Below are positions 8,428 to 18,167 of a stretch of 64,000 nucleotides of DNA, piece after piece; the stretch's first letter is position 1; every line of letters begins with the position of its first letter. The notes under the pieces were generated by a model. It was not told where the DNA came from, did not search any database, and saw only the letters and a program-made list of their open reading frames with translations. The position numbers and the translations under genes were made by a program. The stretch is from positions 1,922,001 to 1,986,000 of the forward strand of contig OZ244914.1 in assembly GCA_965221795.1 (NCBI GenBank). Reading direction: 5' to 3'. The stretch is from VYFG01 sp965221795 (GTDB lineage: Bacteria > Pseudomonadota > Gammaproteobacteria > Arenicellales > Poriferihabitantaceae).

Positions 8428-8616
8428 TTACCGAATGGTGGGATCAGTAGCGAAAGGATGCATTACGGCTCCGCTAACGCAGCAGACTACGTGAAATTCA
8501 GCAGGTCCATCTGAGATTATGTTACCTTCCCGTGGAAATAACCCTACATGTCCATCCTGTGCACCTGCAACTGATGTCAATGTGAATATCATGGCGATTA
8601 GCAAGGCCTTTTTCAT
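8428..8616 (-). CDS. Small secreted hypothetical protein
   Basis: From ATG 8616 the 62-aa product begins MKKALLIAMIFTLTSVAGAQ, a typical signal peptide with cleavage expected after AGA or AQ. The mature part has a Cys-Cys pair (VVCCVSG). The mature protein would be only about 42 residues, so it is either a small exported peptide or the start of a truncated gene. No family is recognised. Confidence 0.5.
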   Translation of the reverse strand: MKKALLIAMIFTLTSVAGAQDGHVGLFPREGNIISDGPAEFHVVCCVSGAVMHPFATDPTIR

Positions 8617-8842
8617 GATCGATTTTCCCAAAACATTCAACGAATCCTTCCACATCCAGACGGGAAAGTGATTCTGGAAGGATAATCGAGGATGGTGCCT
8701 TGTACCATGCGATCAAATAGTGCTTGCAACAGTGGAAAGGGTCCTGCCAAATGGTTTCAGAAGCGAGAAATATGATGCCCTTGCGATCCTCCGTTTCGTA
8801 CTCAGCATGGATGCGGTAGGATCGTATCTTGGTCACTTTCAT
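8522..8842 (-). CDS. Hypothetical protein (paralogue of 5.9-kb remnant)
   Basis: From ATG 8842 it reads MKVTKIRSYRIHAEYETED, then GIIFLASETIWQDPFHCCKH and LIAWYKAP. The part at 8690-8779 is nearly identical to the broken copy at 5873-5965, so this was once a duplicated gene. The frame overlaps the signal-peptide gene starting at 8616 by 95 bp, which suggests the true C-terminus has been replaced. No domain is recognised. Confidence 0.4.
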   Translation of the reverse strand: MKVTKIRSYRIHAEYETEDRKGIIFLASETIWQDPFHCCKHYLIAWYKAPSSIILPESLSRLDVEGFVECFGKIDHEKGLANRHDIHIDISCRCTGWTCRVISTGR

Positions 8843-9003
8843 GGGGTCGGTGCAGAAATTTTCCAATAGCCAAGGTTTTGTGGGAAAATAGGCTGGCGCA
8901 ATGGCTTTAGACCAGCGTCTCCGGGGGTGCTTCGGGCCCTGTCCGACATCGAGCCCGTGAGACATAAAAATGCCGTGCGCCCATTGTCCAGTCAGGAGGT
9001 TTC

Positions 9004-11766
9004 ATGAAATCCGGAATATCCGATATCGCATTTCTGAACGGAGGTAATCTGAATTACCTTGAATCGCTTTATCAGGAGTCGCTGCAGAATGGTGCCGGCT
9101 CCACTTGGGAGGAGGTGGCGGCACTGTTGCCTGCTGTCCAACCACTGGCGGAAGTGAAAGTGGGCCTGGGAGGGTCCAGGGAATGGATGGAAACCGCTGC
9201 GCATAAGCAGGGCCAGGTATCCAAACTGATTTTGGGCTATCGTTCGCATGGACACCTGTTGGCGGAAATCGATCCCATCAACACCATGCCTCGGGGGGAG
9301 TCGCAGGAGCTGGACCTGTCCCAATATGAACTTTCGGATGCGGACCTCGACAGTGAGTTCGATACCGGCGACCTTGGTGGGGGTGGGCGCAAGCCACTTC
9401 GGAAAATACTGGATTATCTCGTAGAGGCATATTGCGGCCCGATTGGCTATGAGTTCCGCTATCTGACCTCCGCGGAGCAGCGTAAATGGCTGATGCGGGA
9501 GATCGAGAAAGAGCCGGTTCGGCCGAATCTGACGCGCGATGATCGGCTGCGGGTGTTGACCAAACTGATTGCTGCGGAGGGGCTTGAGCGATACCTCCAC
9601 AAGCGCTATGTAGGCCAGAAGCGATTTTCCCTGGAAGGCGGTGACAGCCTGATCCCCATGTTATCGGAGTTGATCCAGCGGTTCGGGCGCAAGGAGGTGA
9701 AAGAGGTCATCATCGGGATGGCGCACAGGGGTCGCCTCAACGTACTGGTCAATATCCTCGGCAAATCCCCTGCCGAACTGTTCAGTGAATTTGAAGGCGA
9801 TTACCACACGGAGGATGCGGACACGCAGACAGGGGATGTCAAATATCATCAGGGGTTTTCCGCTGACATCCTGACCGATGGCGGCAATGTTCATGTGGCG
9901 CTGTCTTTCAATCCCTCCCATCTGGAAATCATCAACCCCGTGGTGGAAGGGTCTGCCAGAGCCCGCCAGGAGCGGCGCCATGACACACACCGGCAAATCG
10001 TGGTGCCAATCCTCATTCATGGTGATGCATCATTCGCGGGTCAGGGTGTGGTCATGGAGACCCTGAATATGTCCCGCACCCGAGGTTATTCCACTGGTGG
10101 AACCATTCACATCATCGTCAATAACCAGATCGGCTTTACCACCAATACGCTGGATGCTCGTTCGACCTTGTACTGCACGGAAGTGGCAAAAATGATCCAG
10201 GCACCGATCTTTCATGTCAATGGAGATGATCCTGAGGCAGTGATTACGACGGCCCGCCTGGCGATGGACTATCGGAACCGGTTTGCCAATGACGTGGTGA
10301 TTGATATGGTTTGTTATCGGCGGCATGGGCACAATGAAGCCGATGAGCCTGCGATTACCCAACCGATCATGTACGGCAAGATCCGGAACCATAAAACGCC
10401 ACGGGAGATCTATTCCGAACGACTGGTCAAGCTGGGTGTCATGTCAACTGAGGAGATTCAAGCCCTGATGGATGACTATCGAGACCAACTCGATAGCGGA
10501 AAAATTGTTGCGGGACAGGTAATTGACCCCAATAAGAAGCTCAAGATGGAAAACTGGGAACCCTACCTGAACCAGGACTGGGATACAGACACGCATACCG
10601 GTGTCAGTGCCGAAAGGCTGACACCACTCGGGGAGAGACTGGCGCAGTGGCCCGACGATTTCCAGGTACACCCCCGGGTCTCCAAGGTCCTGGCGGAACG
10701 CGTCCAGATGGCCCAGGGCAACAAACCCATGGATTGGGGCTGTGCGGAGTTGCTGGCCTATGGAACCCTGCTGGAAGATGGCTACAAGGTCCGGCTCTCC
10801 GGTCAGGATGCCGGACGTGGCACATTCAGCCACCGGCATGCGACGTTGCATGACCAGTCCCAGCCCCGGACCCATGTCCCACTGCAGTATGTCACGGACA
10901 CTCCCAGCGACTTTCTGGTGATCAATTCCCTGCTGTCCGAAGAAGCAGTGCTGGGATTCGAGTATGGCTATGCGACGACAACCCCGAACACCCTGGTGAT
11001 CTGGGAGGCCCAGTTCGGTGATTTTGTCAATGGTGCCCAGGTGGTCATTGACCAGTTCATTTCCAGTAGTGAAGCCAAGTGGGGCCGGGTATGTGGTCTG
11101 GTGATGTTTCTGCCGCATGGCCTGGAAGGCCAGGGTCCAGAGCATTCTTCGGCACGATTGGAACGGTTTTTGCAGCTGTGTGCCGAAAACAACATGCAGG
11201 TTTGCGTGCCGACCACGCCGGCGCAGATGTTTCACATGTTGCGCCGGCAACTGATCCGGCCACTGCGCAAGCCCCTGATTGTCCTGACACCGAAGAGTCT
11301 GTTGCGGCACAAGCTGTCGGTTTCATCGGCGCAGGAACTGGCCCAGGGCAGTTTTCAAAACGTGATGGATGAAATCGATGGCCTGGATCCGCAAAAAGTT
11401 GAACGGGTGGTGTTGTGTTCCGGAAAAGTCTATTTTGATCTGCTGGAAGAGCGCCGTCTCAAGGAAATCACCGAAGTCGCCCTGGTGCGGCTGGAGCAGC
11501 TTCACCCCTTCCCCAAAGAGTGCCTTGCCCAAGTGTTGGGCCAATATCCCAATGCCGGGGAACTGGTCTGGTGTCAGGAAGAGCCGAAAAACCAGGGTGC
11601 CTGGTACCAGATCTTCAATTATCTGCGCAAGCTTCGCAATCAGTCGATTCACCAGAAGTTACGCTATGTCGGCCGCGAAGGTTCCCCAGCTCCTGCCGTG
11701 GGCTACTACAAGCTACATGTAGAGCAGCAGCGCAAACTGATCAGCGAGGCGCTGATGATCGGTTGA
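9004..11766 (+). CDS. sucA: 2-oxoglutarate dehydrogenase E1 component
   Basis: This 920-aa thiamine-diphosphate enzyme decarboxylates 2-oxoglutarate and transfers the succinyl group to lipoyl-E2 (TCA cycle, cytoplasm). The length matches the family (933 aa in E. coli). Visible are the N-terminal E2-binding segment (NLNYLESLYQ), MAHRGRLNVLVN near residue 239, the TPP/metal region VNNQIGFTT and HGHNEADEPA near 440, and the C-terminal transketolase-like domain (HGLEGQGPEHSSARLERFLQ). A perfect AGGAGG (8994-8999) sits 4 nt before ATG 9004. sucB starts 50 nt downstream and lpdA follows, so the complex is encoded in one operon. Confidence 0.98.
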   Translation: MKSGISDIAFLNGGNLNYLESLYQESLQNGAGSTWEEVAALLPAVQPLAEVKVGLGGSREWMETAAHKQGQVSKLILGYRSHGHLLAEIDPINTMPRGESQELDLSQYELSDADLDSEFDTGDLGGGGRKPLRKILDYLVEAYCGPIGYEFRYLTSAEQRKWLMREIEKEPVRPNLTRDDRLRVLTKLIAAEGLERYLHKRYVGQKRFSLEGGDSLIPMLSELIQRFGRKEVKEVIIGMAHRGRLNVLVNILGKSPAELFSEFEGDYHTEDADTQTGDVKYHQGFSADILTDGGNVHVALSFNPSHLEIINPVVEGSARARQERRHDTHRQIVVPILIHGDASFAGQGVVMETLNMSRTRGYSTGGTIHIIVNNQIGFTTNTLDARSTLYCTEVAKMIQAPIFHVNGDDPEAVITTARLAMDYRNRFANDVVIDMVCYRRHGHNEADEPAITQPIMYGKIRNHKTPREIYSERLVKLGVMSTEEIQALMDDYRDQLDSGKIVAGQVIDPNKKLKMENWEPYLNQDWDTDTHTGVSAERLTPLGERLAQWPDDFQVHPRVSKVLAERVQMAQGNKPMDWGCAELLAYGTLLEDGYKVRLSGQDAGRGTFSHRHATLHDQSQPRTHVPLQYVTDTPSDFLVINSLLSEEAVLGFEYGYATTTPNTLVIWEAQFGDFVNGAQVVIDQFISSSEAKWGRVCGLVMFLPHGLEGQGPEHSSARLERFLQLCAENNMQVCVPTTPAQMFHMLRRQLIRPLRKPLIVLTPKSLLRHKLSVSSAQELAQGSFQNVMDEIDGLDPQKVERVVLCSGKVYFDLLEERRLKEITEVALVRLEQLHPFPKECLAQVLGQYPNAGELVWCQEEPKNQGAWYQIFNYLRKLRNQSIHQKLRYVGREGSPAPAVGYYKLHVEQQRKLISEALMIG

Positions 11767-11816
11767 CCAGTCGACCGATCCCAAAGGCTTACTTTTCCCA
11801 TTCCTGTACTGAATCC

Positions 11817-13064
11817 ATGGCCATAGAAATCAAGGTTCCCCAACTGCCCGAATCGGTTACCGACGGGTTATTGCTTGACTGGAATCGACAACCCGGTGAG
11901 TCGGTGAGTCGGGATGATGTGTTAGTGGAGGTGGAAACCGACAAGGTAGTGCTGGAAGTGCCGGCTCCGGCAGATGGGGTGCTGACCGAGATCCGGACCG
12001 AAAGCGGGCAGACCGTCACTTCGGAACAGGTACTGGCAGTACTCAACACGGAAGCAGCGGGGATTGTGATCCCGGCCGATGGTGCTCCTGTCCAGCCAAG
12101 GGAAGGGCCGGCCCCGGCTGCCGGTGGAGACTCCCTCCTTGGGCCTGCGGCCCAGCGACTGGTGGAAGAACATCGCTTGGATCCGGCGACGATTCCCGCC
12201 ACAGGTCCGGGAGGACGTCTGACCAAAGAGGATGTACTGAAGTTTATCGACCATTCCGGAGCAGAGGATCAGCAACCGTCCGATGACAAGGGTGCCGTCG
12301 CTGTCCAGTCGTCTCTGGTGCCAGCAGAGGCCGCATGTTCTGCAGCTCCCGCCTTGTCAGGCAGCCGGGAGGAGTTGCGGGAACCAATGTCGCGACTACG
12401 CCAGACGATTGCGACCCGCTTGGTACAGTCGCAACAGACCGCGGCCATGCTCACGACCTTCAATGAAGTCAACATGGGGCCGGTGATGTCGCTCCGAAGC
12501 CAGCATCAGGATGCGTTTGAGCAGGCCCATGGCGTACGTCTTGGATTCATGTCATTTTTTGTGAAGGCCAGTGTCGCCGCACTGCAGAAGTTTCCATTGG
12601 TGAACGCCTATATTGATGGTACCGATATCGTCCGTCATCATTATCATGATATCGGTATTGCGGTCTCATCCCCACGGGGATTGGTGGTGCCGGTACTGCG
12701 CAATTGTGCGGATTTGGGATTCGCGGAGATCGAGTCCATGATCCGTGCCTTTGGTGCGCAGGCAAAAGACGGCAAAATCAACCTGGAAGATCTGACCGGT
12801 GGTACCTTCACCATCACGAATGGTGGGATATTTGGTTCGTTGGTATCAACCCCGATTATCAATCCCCCGCAAAGTGCCATCTTGGGCATGCACGCCATTC
12901 AGGAGCGGCCGGTGGCAGAAAATGGGGCAGTGGTGATCCGTCCGATGATGTATCTGGCATTGTCGTATGATCATCGGATCATTGATGGCAAGGAGGCGGT
13001 TCAGTTTCTGGTAACCATCAAGCAGATGGTGGAGGATCCGGCGCGATTGCTGCTGGGATGCTGA
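11817..13064 (+). CDS. sucB: Dihydrolipoyllysine succinyltransferase (E2 of OGDH)
   Basis: The 415-aa E2 core enzyme passes the succinyl group to CoA. The N-terminal lipoyl domain (residues 1-77) carries the lipoyl lysine K43 in VEVETDKVVLEV. A peripheral-subunit-binding domain follows a Pro/Ala linker (LLGPAAQRLVEEHRLDP to LTKEDVLKFI, about 105-143). The catalytic domain ends with SYDHRIIDGKEAV, holding active-site H386 and D390. I start at ATG 11817, where the lipoyl domain begins. A longer open frame upstream overlaps sucA and is not needed. Confidence 0.98.
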   Translation: MAIEIKVPQLPESVTDGLLLDWNRQPGESVSRDDVLVEVETDKVVLEVPAPADGVLTEIRTESGQTVTSEQVLAVLNTEAAGIVIPADGAPVQPREGPAPAAGGDSLLGPAAQRLVEEHRLDPATIPATGPGGRLTKEDVLKFIDHSGAEDQQPSDDKGAVAVQSSLVPAEAACSAAPALSGSREELREPMSRLRQTIATRLVQSQQTAAMLTTFNEVNMGPVMSLRSQHQDAFEQAHGVRLGFMSFFVKASVAALQKFPLVNAYIDGTDIVRHHYHDIGIAVSSPRGLVVPVLRNCADLGFAEIESMIRAFGAQAKDGKINLEDLTGGTFTITNGGIFGSLVSTPIINPPQSAILGMHAIQERPVAENGAVVIRPMMYLALSYDHRIIDGKEAVQFLVTIKQMVEDPARLLLGC

Positions 13065-13132
13065 TGCCTGCATTTCCGCACTGGTTGGGTCGGGGTGATA
13101 TCGCATTCGATTCCCGAGGGTGAGAGGACAAG

Positions 13133-14563
13133 ATGTCTGTGCATTATGATGTGATTGTGATCGGTGGGGGGCCAGGTGGGTATGTCGCCGCCATCCGTTG
13201 TGCCCAACTGGGATTGGTGACCGCTTGCATTGATGATCGCATGGATGCAGCTGGCCATCCGTCTTTGGGTGGCACCTGTCTCAATGTCGGGTGCATCCCT
13301 TCCAAGGCACTGCTGGACTCTTCGGAACAGTATCATCGGCTGCAGCATCAGTTTGCGGCTCATGGCATTCAGGCGGAGAATGTGGCCATGGATGTGGGCA
13401 AGATGCAGGCTCGCAAGGAGGAGATTGTCACCAGCCTGACCAGCGGGATTGCCACCCTGTTCCAGGCGAACAAGGTGACGCCGATTTTTGGCAGGGGACG
13501 TCTGATGGCCGACCGGAATGTGGCGGTTTTGGATCCGACCACCGGAGAATTGCGGCAGACGTTAAGCGCCCTGAATATCATCCTGGCTCCGGGTTCGGTG
13601 CCGGCTGCCCTTGCTGCGGTGCCCTATGATGGGCAGATGATCGTGGACTCGACCGGGGCACTGAATTTTGACCGGGTTCCCAAAAGGCTGGGGGTGATCG
13701 GTGCTGGCGTGATTGGTTTGGAACTGGGTAGCGTATGGCGTCGGCTCGGCTCGGAAGTAGTGCTGCTGGAGACCATGAAAGACTTTTTGGTGACGGCTGA
13801 CCAGCATGTGTCCCGGGAAGCGGCCCGACACTTCCGTAAGCAAGGGCTGGATATTCGGCTGGAAGCGATGGTGGACAAGGTCACCACCACCCCCAGCGGC
13901 TTGTTGATGCATTACCACTACAAGGGACAACCGGAGGAATTGGAAGTAGACCGCGTAATCGTCGCCGTGGGACGGCAACCAGCCACCGACGGCCTCCTCG
14001 CTGCTGACAGTGGCGTATTGACCGATGCCCGTGGGTTCATTGAGGTCGATGAACAGTGCCGTACCGCAGAAGACGGGGTATGGGCTATTGGGGATGCGGT
14101 TCGGGGCCCCATGCTGGCTCATAAAAGCAGCGAGGAAGGCGTTGCGGTGGCCGAGAGAATCGCAGGCCAAGCGGGTCATGTGGACTTCCATCTGATCCCC
14201 TGGGTGATTTACACCTCTCCGGAAATTGCATGGGTCGGGAAGACGGAGCAGGAACTGCAGTCCGCAGAAGTCCCGACCCGAACCGGCCTATTCCCCTTTG
14301 CGGCTACTGGCAGGGCAAAGGCCATGGAAGAACCGGTCGGCATGGTCAAATTCATTGCCCATGCGGAAACGGACCGTGTTTTGGGAGTTCACATGGTTGG
14401 TCCTCATGTTTCCGAACTGATTTCGGAATGTGTAGTCGCCATGTCGTTTCATGCCAGTTCGGAAGACATGGCCCGTATTGTCCATGCTCATCCGACACTC
14501 TCGGAAGCGGTGCATGAAGCCGCATTGGCGGTCGAAAAGCGCGCGATCCACAAGTTCGGTTGA
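13133..14563 (+). CDS. lpdA: Dihydrolipoyl dehydrogenase (E3)
   Basis: This 476-aa FAD disulfide oxidoreductase reoxidises dihydrolipoyl groups of E2 with NAD+. The FAD loop is IVIGGGPGGYVAA (residues 8-20), the redox disulfide is C49/C54 in GGTCLNVGCIPSKALL, and the NAD loop is GVIGAGVIGLELGSV. The second FAD motif is GVWAIGDAVRGPMLAHK. The catalytic His-Glu pair is in HAHPTLSEAVHEAA near the C-terminus. It is the third gene of the suc operon, 68 nt after sucB, and may also serve other lipoyl complexes. Confidence 0.98.
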   Translation: MSVHYDVIVIGGGPGGYVAAIRCAQLGLVTACIDDRMDAAGHPSLGGTCLNVGCIPSKALLDSSEQYHRLQHQFAAHGIQAENVAMDVGKMQARKEEIVTSLTSGIATLFQANKVTPIFGRGRLMADRNVAVLDPTTGELRQTLSALNIILAPGSVPAALAAVPYDGQMIVDSTGALNFDRVPKRLGVIGAGVIGLELGSVWRRLGSEVVLLETMKDFLVTADQHVSREAARHFRKQGLDIRLEAMVDKVTTTPSGLLMHYHYKGQPEELEVDRVIVAVGRQPATDGLLAADSGVLTDARGFIEVDEQCRTAEDGVWAIGDAVRGPMLAHKSSEEGVAVAERIAGQAGHVDFHLIPWVIYTSPEIAWVGKTEQELQSAEVPTRTGLFPFAATGRAKAMEEPVGMVKFIAHAETDRVLGVHMVGPHVSELISECVVAMSFHASSEDMARIVHAHPTLSEAVHEAALAVEKRAIHKFG

Positions 14564-14698
14564 GTCCATGATTCTGCTCTGATCCCGAGCATCTATCGGG
14601 ATGCCGGGGATTTTCCGGGATTCGGGTGCCTCAATGCCCGAAAAACCGGCACCTGCTGATCTGCACTCTGCGGTCTTGATGATATCCAACGCAACCTG

Positions 14699-16075
14699 AT
14701 GGCATTTCCTCACGAGATATTCAAGGCCTACGATATTCGTGGCGTGGTGGGAAGGACCTTGACAGAAGACATGGTTCTTCGTATCGGGCAGGCGTTGGGT
14801 AGTATGGCACAGGAGCAGGGGAAGACCACGGTAGTGCTTGGACGTGATGGAAGATTGTCCGGGGAGACCTTGTCAGTTGCGTTGACCAGTGGGTTCCAGT
14901 CGATGGGATGTGATGTGATCGATGTGGGTCAGGTACCCACGCCAGCACTGTATCTTGCTGCTGGAGAAGTCGGTACCGGTACGGGGGTTCAGGTGACCGG
15001 CAGCCACAACCCCCCACAGTACAATGGGCTCAAGATGATGCTCAATGGCACTACCCTGTACGGAGACGCAATCCAGGAAGTGAAGAAAAGGGTGCTGTGT
15101 GGATCGGGGAAAGTGCATCCACGAGGGCATCTCCGCTGCAGAAATATTCTGGATCTGTACTGTGACCGGATTCAGGCCGATATCCATGTCGCGAGACCGC
15201 TTCATGTGGTGGTGGATTGCGGTAATGGTGTCGGGGGGTTGGTTGCGGAGCAGATATTTCGCGGAGTCGGGTGTCAAGTAACCGGACTCTATTGTGAGGT
15301 GGATGGGACATTTCCCCATCACCATCCAGATCCCAGTCAACCGGAAAATCTGCAGAGCCTGATACAGAAAGTACGGGAAACCGGGGCGGATGTGGGGTTA
15401 GCCTTTGATGGAGATGGAGATCGTCTGGGAGTGGTGGCACCGGATGGTGACATCATTTGGCCGGATCGTCAGATGCTGCTGTTTGCCCGCAGTGTGCTCC
15501 GTACCCAGCCCAGGGCAGAAATTATTTTTGATGTCAAATGTTCCCGGGTACTGATGGAGGGCATCCAGGCCATGGGGGGACAGCCGTCGATGTGGAAAAC
15601 CGGCCATTCGCTCATCAAGTCCCGCCTGCGCGAAACCGGTGCCGCTCTGGCAGGCGAGATGTCGGGTCATATCTTTTTCAATGACCGTTGGGGTGGATTT
15701 GATGATGGCCTGTACGCAGGTGCCCGGTTGTGCGAGATTCTGGCAGCAGATGCCCGGCCGACGAGGGAAGTCTTTGCGCAGTTGCCAAATACGATCAATA
15801 CTCCGGAACTTCGGCTGGAAATGGAAGGGGAAGAGCACTTCCAACTGATGGGGGCGCTAGAGCAAAAAGCATCGTTCCCGGATGGAGAGGTATGCCGGAT
15901 CGATGGCATCAGAGTCGATTATTCGGATGGATTTGGCTTGGTCCGGCCATCCAACACGACGCCGACACTGATGTTCCGTTTCGAAGCCACTCATACATCG
16001 GCACTGCATCGGATCCAGCAGAAATTTCGACAACTGCTGCATGAGGTCAAGCCCGGTCTCGATTTGCCATTCTGA
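14699..16075 (+). CDS. algC: Phosphomannomutase/phosphoglucomutase
   Basis: This 458-aa alpha-D-phosphohexomutase interconverts hexose 1- and 6-phosphates for exopolysaccharide or LPS precursors. It starts FKAYDIRGVVG as in AlgC/ManB. The phosphoserine loop is TGSHNPPQYNGLK (Ser near residue 101), the Mg2+ loop is AFDGDGDRLGVV near 237, the sugar-specificity loop is LAGEMSGHIFF, and the phosphate-binding loop near the C-terminus is RPSNTTPTLMFRFE. A hairpin (ATCCCGA...TCGGGAT, 14581-14601) lies in the gap after lpdA, so it is probably transcribed separately. The choice between PMM and PGM is not resolved by sequence alone. Confidence 0.93.
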   Translation: MAFPHEIFKAYDIRGVVGRTLTEDMVLRIGQALGSMAQEQGKTTVVLGRDGRLSGETLSVALTSGFQSMGCDVIDVGQVPTPALYLAAGEVGTGTGVQVTGSHNPPQYNGLKMMLNGTTLYGDAIQEVKKRVLCGSGKVHPRGHLRCRNILDLYCDRIQADIHVARPLHVVVDCGNGVGGLVAEQIFRGVGCQVTGLYCEVDGTFPHHHPDPSQPENLQSLIQKVRETGADVGLAFDGDGDRLGVVAPDGDIIWPDRQMLLFARSVLRTQPRAEIIFDVKCSRVLMEGIQAMGGQPSMWKTGHSLIKSRLRETGAALAGEMSGHIFFNDRWGGFDDGLYAGARLCEILAADARPTREVFAQLPNTINTPELRLEMEGEEHFQLMGALEQKASFPDGEVCRIDGIRVDYSDGFGLVRPSNTTPTLMFRFEATHTSALHRIQQKFRQLLHEVKPGLDLPF

Positions 16076-16422
16076 AGACCCTGCTGTACAGGCCGAAGGG
16101 TATCCAGTCATATGGTAGTACCAAAGGCATGGTCCTTGCGCCCGTTCTTCGACCGATGACTCGGTCTCGTTGCCGTGGTACCGTCCAAGAGTCATCGGGT
16201 CAATCTTTGGGCGTACGACTGGTGATAAGCCCAATTATGGGGCTGAATGGGTTTCCCGACTGCCGGAAGACCGATGGGCGTACCGTATCCTGGGAGTTAA
16301 ACCGGCTATAATGAATCCCGCTGGTCATTGGAAAGCCGTTTCCCGCACGATCGTCGGTAGTCGTCCGGGGTGTTGGAGTAGACTCTGGCCGCATGAATTT
16401 CTCTCTCACAATAGAGACCATT
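16076..16422. other. Intergenic region with inverted repeats
   Basis: No gene is visible. GACCGATGACTCGGTC around 16150 is a short hairpin. The half GATGACTC recurs inverted as GAGTCATC about 35 nt further on. These could form alternative stems or an operator ahead of the SPFH gene. Confidence 0.4.
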
Positions 16423-17373
16423 ATGATTGATTGGTTGACTTCAGGCGCAGCTTTGGTAGCGATCATTGTGCTGGTCCTTGCGATCCTGACCGTGGTGAAG
16501 GCTGTGGTCATGGTGCAGCAGGGTTTCGAATTCACGATCGAGCGATTTGGCCGATTCACTCGATCCATGCGTCCCGGAATTCATTTTCTGATTCCGTATA
16601 TCGAACGGGTTGGCTCAAGAGTCAATATGATGGAGAGGGTTCTGGAAGTGCCATCGCAGGACGTGATTACCCGGGACAATGCGGTGGTTAGCGTGGATGG
16701 TGTTGTGTTCTTTCAGGTGCTGGATTCCGCCAAGGCCAGTTATGAGGTCAACAACCTGGAGAATGCCATACTGAACCTGACGGTGACCAATATTCGTACG
16801 GTATTGGGTTCCATGGACCTGGATGAATCCTTATCGAAGCGAGATCATATCAATGCGGCCTTGTTGGGCGTGGTGGATGCGGCTACGACTCCGTGGGGAT
16901 TGAAAGTGACACGGATTGAGATCAAGGACATTTCACCCCCACAGGATCTGGTGGATTCGATGGCCAGACAGATGAAGGCGGAACGCGACAAGCGGGCAGA
17001 AATTCTGGATGCAGAAGGCAAACGCCAGGCAGATATTCTGCGCGCGGAAGGGGCCAAACAGGCAGTGATTCTGGAGGCGGAAGCGGAAAAGGAAGCGGCT
17101 TTTCGGGCCGCCGAAGCACGCGAACGGGAAGCGGAGGCGGAAGCGAATGCTACCCGCATGCTGTCCGAGTCGATTGCCGCCGGCAATATTCAGGCGGTGA
17201 ATTATTTTGTGGCCCTGAAATATGTCGAGGCGTTGCGAAATCTCGCGTCTGCAGAGAATCAGAAAGTGATTGTACTCCCGATGGAGGTCACCAGTGTAAT
17301 CGGATCTGTGGCTGGGATTGGAGAAATCATCAAGGAAACATTTGGCAAATCGGATCCTCCAGAAAAGAGCTGA
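16423..17373 (+). CDS. SPFH/stomatin-like membrane protein (QmcA/paraslipin type)
   Basis: It has one N-terminal membrane helix (SGAALVAIIVLVLAILTVV), then an SPFH/Band-7 domain (QQGFEFTIERFGRF, VPSQDVITRDNAVVSVDGVV, PWGLKVTRIEI) and a long Ala/Glu/Arg-rich coiled coil (RDKRAEILDAEGKRQADI). Such proteins form large oligomers in lipid microdomains and work with NfeD partners, one of which is the next gene, overlapping or adjacent. ATG 16423 fits the family. ATG 16393 would add 10 residues. Confidence 0.92.
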   Translation: MIDWLTSGAALVAIIVLVLAILTVVKAVVMVQQGFEFTIERFGRFTRSMRPGIHFLIPYIERVGSRVNMMERVLEVPSQDVITRDNAVVSVDGVVFFQVLDSAKASYEVNNLENAILNLTVTNIRTVLGSMDLDESLSKRDHINAALLGVVDAATTPWGLKVTRIEIKDISPPQDLVDSMARQMKAERDKRAEILDAEGKRQADILRAEGAKQAVILEAEAEKEAAFRAAEAREREAEAEANATRMLSESIAAGNIQAVNYFVALKYVEALRNLASAENQKVIVLPMEVTSVIGSVAGIGEIIKETFGKSDPPEKS

Positions 17374-17386
17374 CCGGAATTTGACC

Positions 17387-17839
17387 ATGATGGATATTTT
17401 GCCTATGACACATTGGACATGGCTGATGTTGGGCCTGGTCCTGTTGGTTTTGGAGTTGATGTTTTCCCTGCTGTATTTTCTCTGGCTGGGAGCGGCTGCG
17501 CTGGTAACTGCCGGTGCCCTGTACCTGGGGCCCACGATGGGTTGGGACATGCAGATCTTGTTATTTTCCGTATTTTCAATTGTCAACATCCTGCTGGCGC
17601 GCAGATATTTGTCCAGCAAGTCGCTCACGGGCGATCAGTCCAATCTTAACTGTAGGGGGCAACAATATGTGGGACGGGTGTTCACGCTGATTGAACCCAT
17701 TGCCAATGGTTACGGAAAAATTGCGGTAGACGACACTCAATGGCGCGTAACCGGTCCGCCGCTGGAGGCAGGTGCTTCGGTGCGTGTGGTGGCGGCGAAT
17801 GGCTCGGTTCTGGATGTGGAGCAAGTGGAGTCGGCCTGA
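17387..17839 (+). CDS. NfeD family membrane protein
   Basis: This 150-aa short NfeD has hydrophobic helices (WTWLMLGLVLLVLELMFSL, FLWLGAAALVTAGALYLG, ILLFSVFSIVNILLARR) and a C-terminal OB-fold domain (YVGRVFTLIEPIANGYGKI to VRVVAANGSVLDVEQVE). It lies 13 nt after the SPFH gene, the usual SPFH-NfeD operon arrangement, and probably anchors or modulates that oligomer. The start may be ATG 17387 or 17390. Confidence 0.92.
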   Translation: MMDILPMTHWTWLMLGLVLLVLELMFSLLYFLWLGAAALVTAGALYLGPTMGWDMQILLFSVFSIVNILLARRYLSSKSLTGDQSNLNCRGQQYVGRVFTLIEPIANGYGKIAVDDTQWRVTGPPLEAGASVRVVAANGSVLDVEQVESA

Positions 17840-18089
17840 AATTTGCCCGATAGAGACATAATCACCGGTGCGATCAGGATACTCCAGACCCGAAATTTGA
17901 GAGATGCCTCTGGGTGCAAGGTAACCAACTTTCACACGCCATCACGGCAAATTGCCTGCAGTGAGGGAGACTCCTCCGCATTGGTTGATCCTGTCTTACT
18001 GGCAGGGTGCAAGCGGACTCTTTCCCCAAATATGATCCTGCGGCAGGCACTGGTCGTCCAGAATGATAGCGTAGCGTGATTGGACGGCG

Positions 18090-18118
18090 TTGACAGCCTG
18101 TTCTCACTATGGGACAAT
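18090..18118 (+). promoter_or_regulatory. Sigma-70-type promoter for the Calx-beta gene
   Basis: TTGACA at 18090-18095 is followed after exactly 17 bp by GACAAT at 18113-18118, which matches four of six -10 positions. Transcription would start near 18125, about 43 nt before the ATG at 18168. The rest of 17840-18089 holds no gene that I can support. Confidence 0.65.
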
Positions 18119-18167
18119 CCGACATTCAAGTCCGTCGACACTAACAACCCTGCGAGAGACACGAAAG

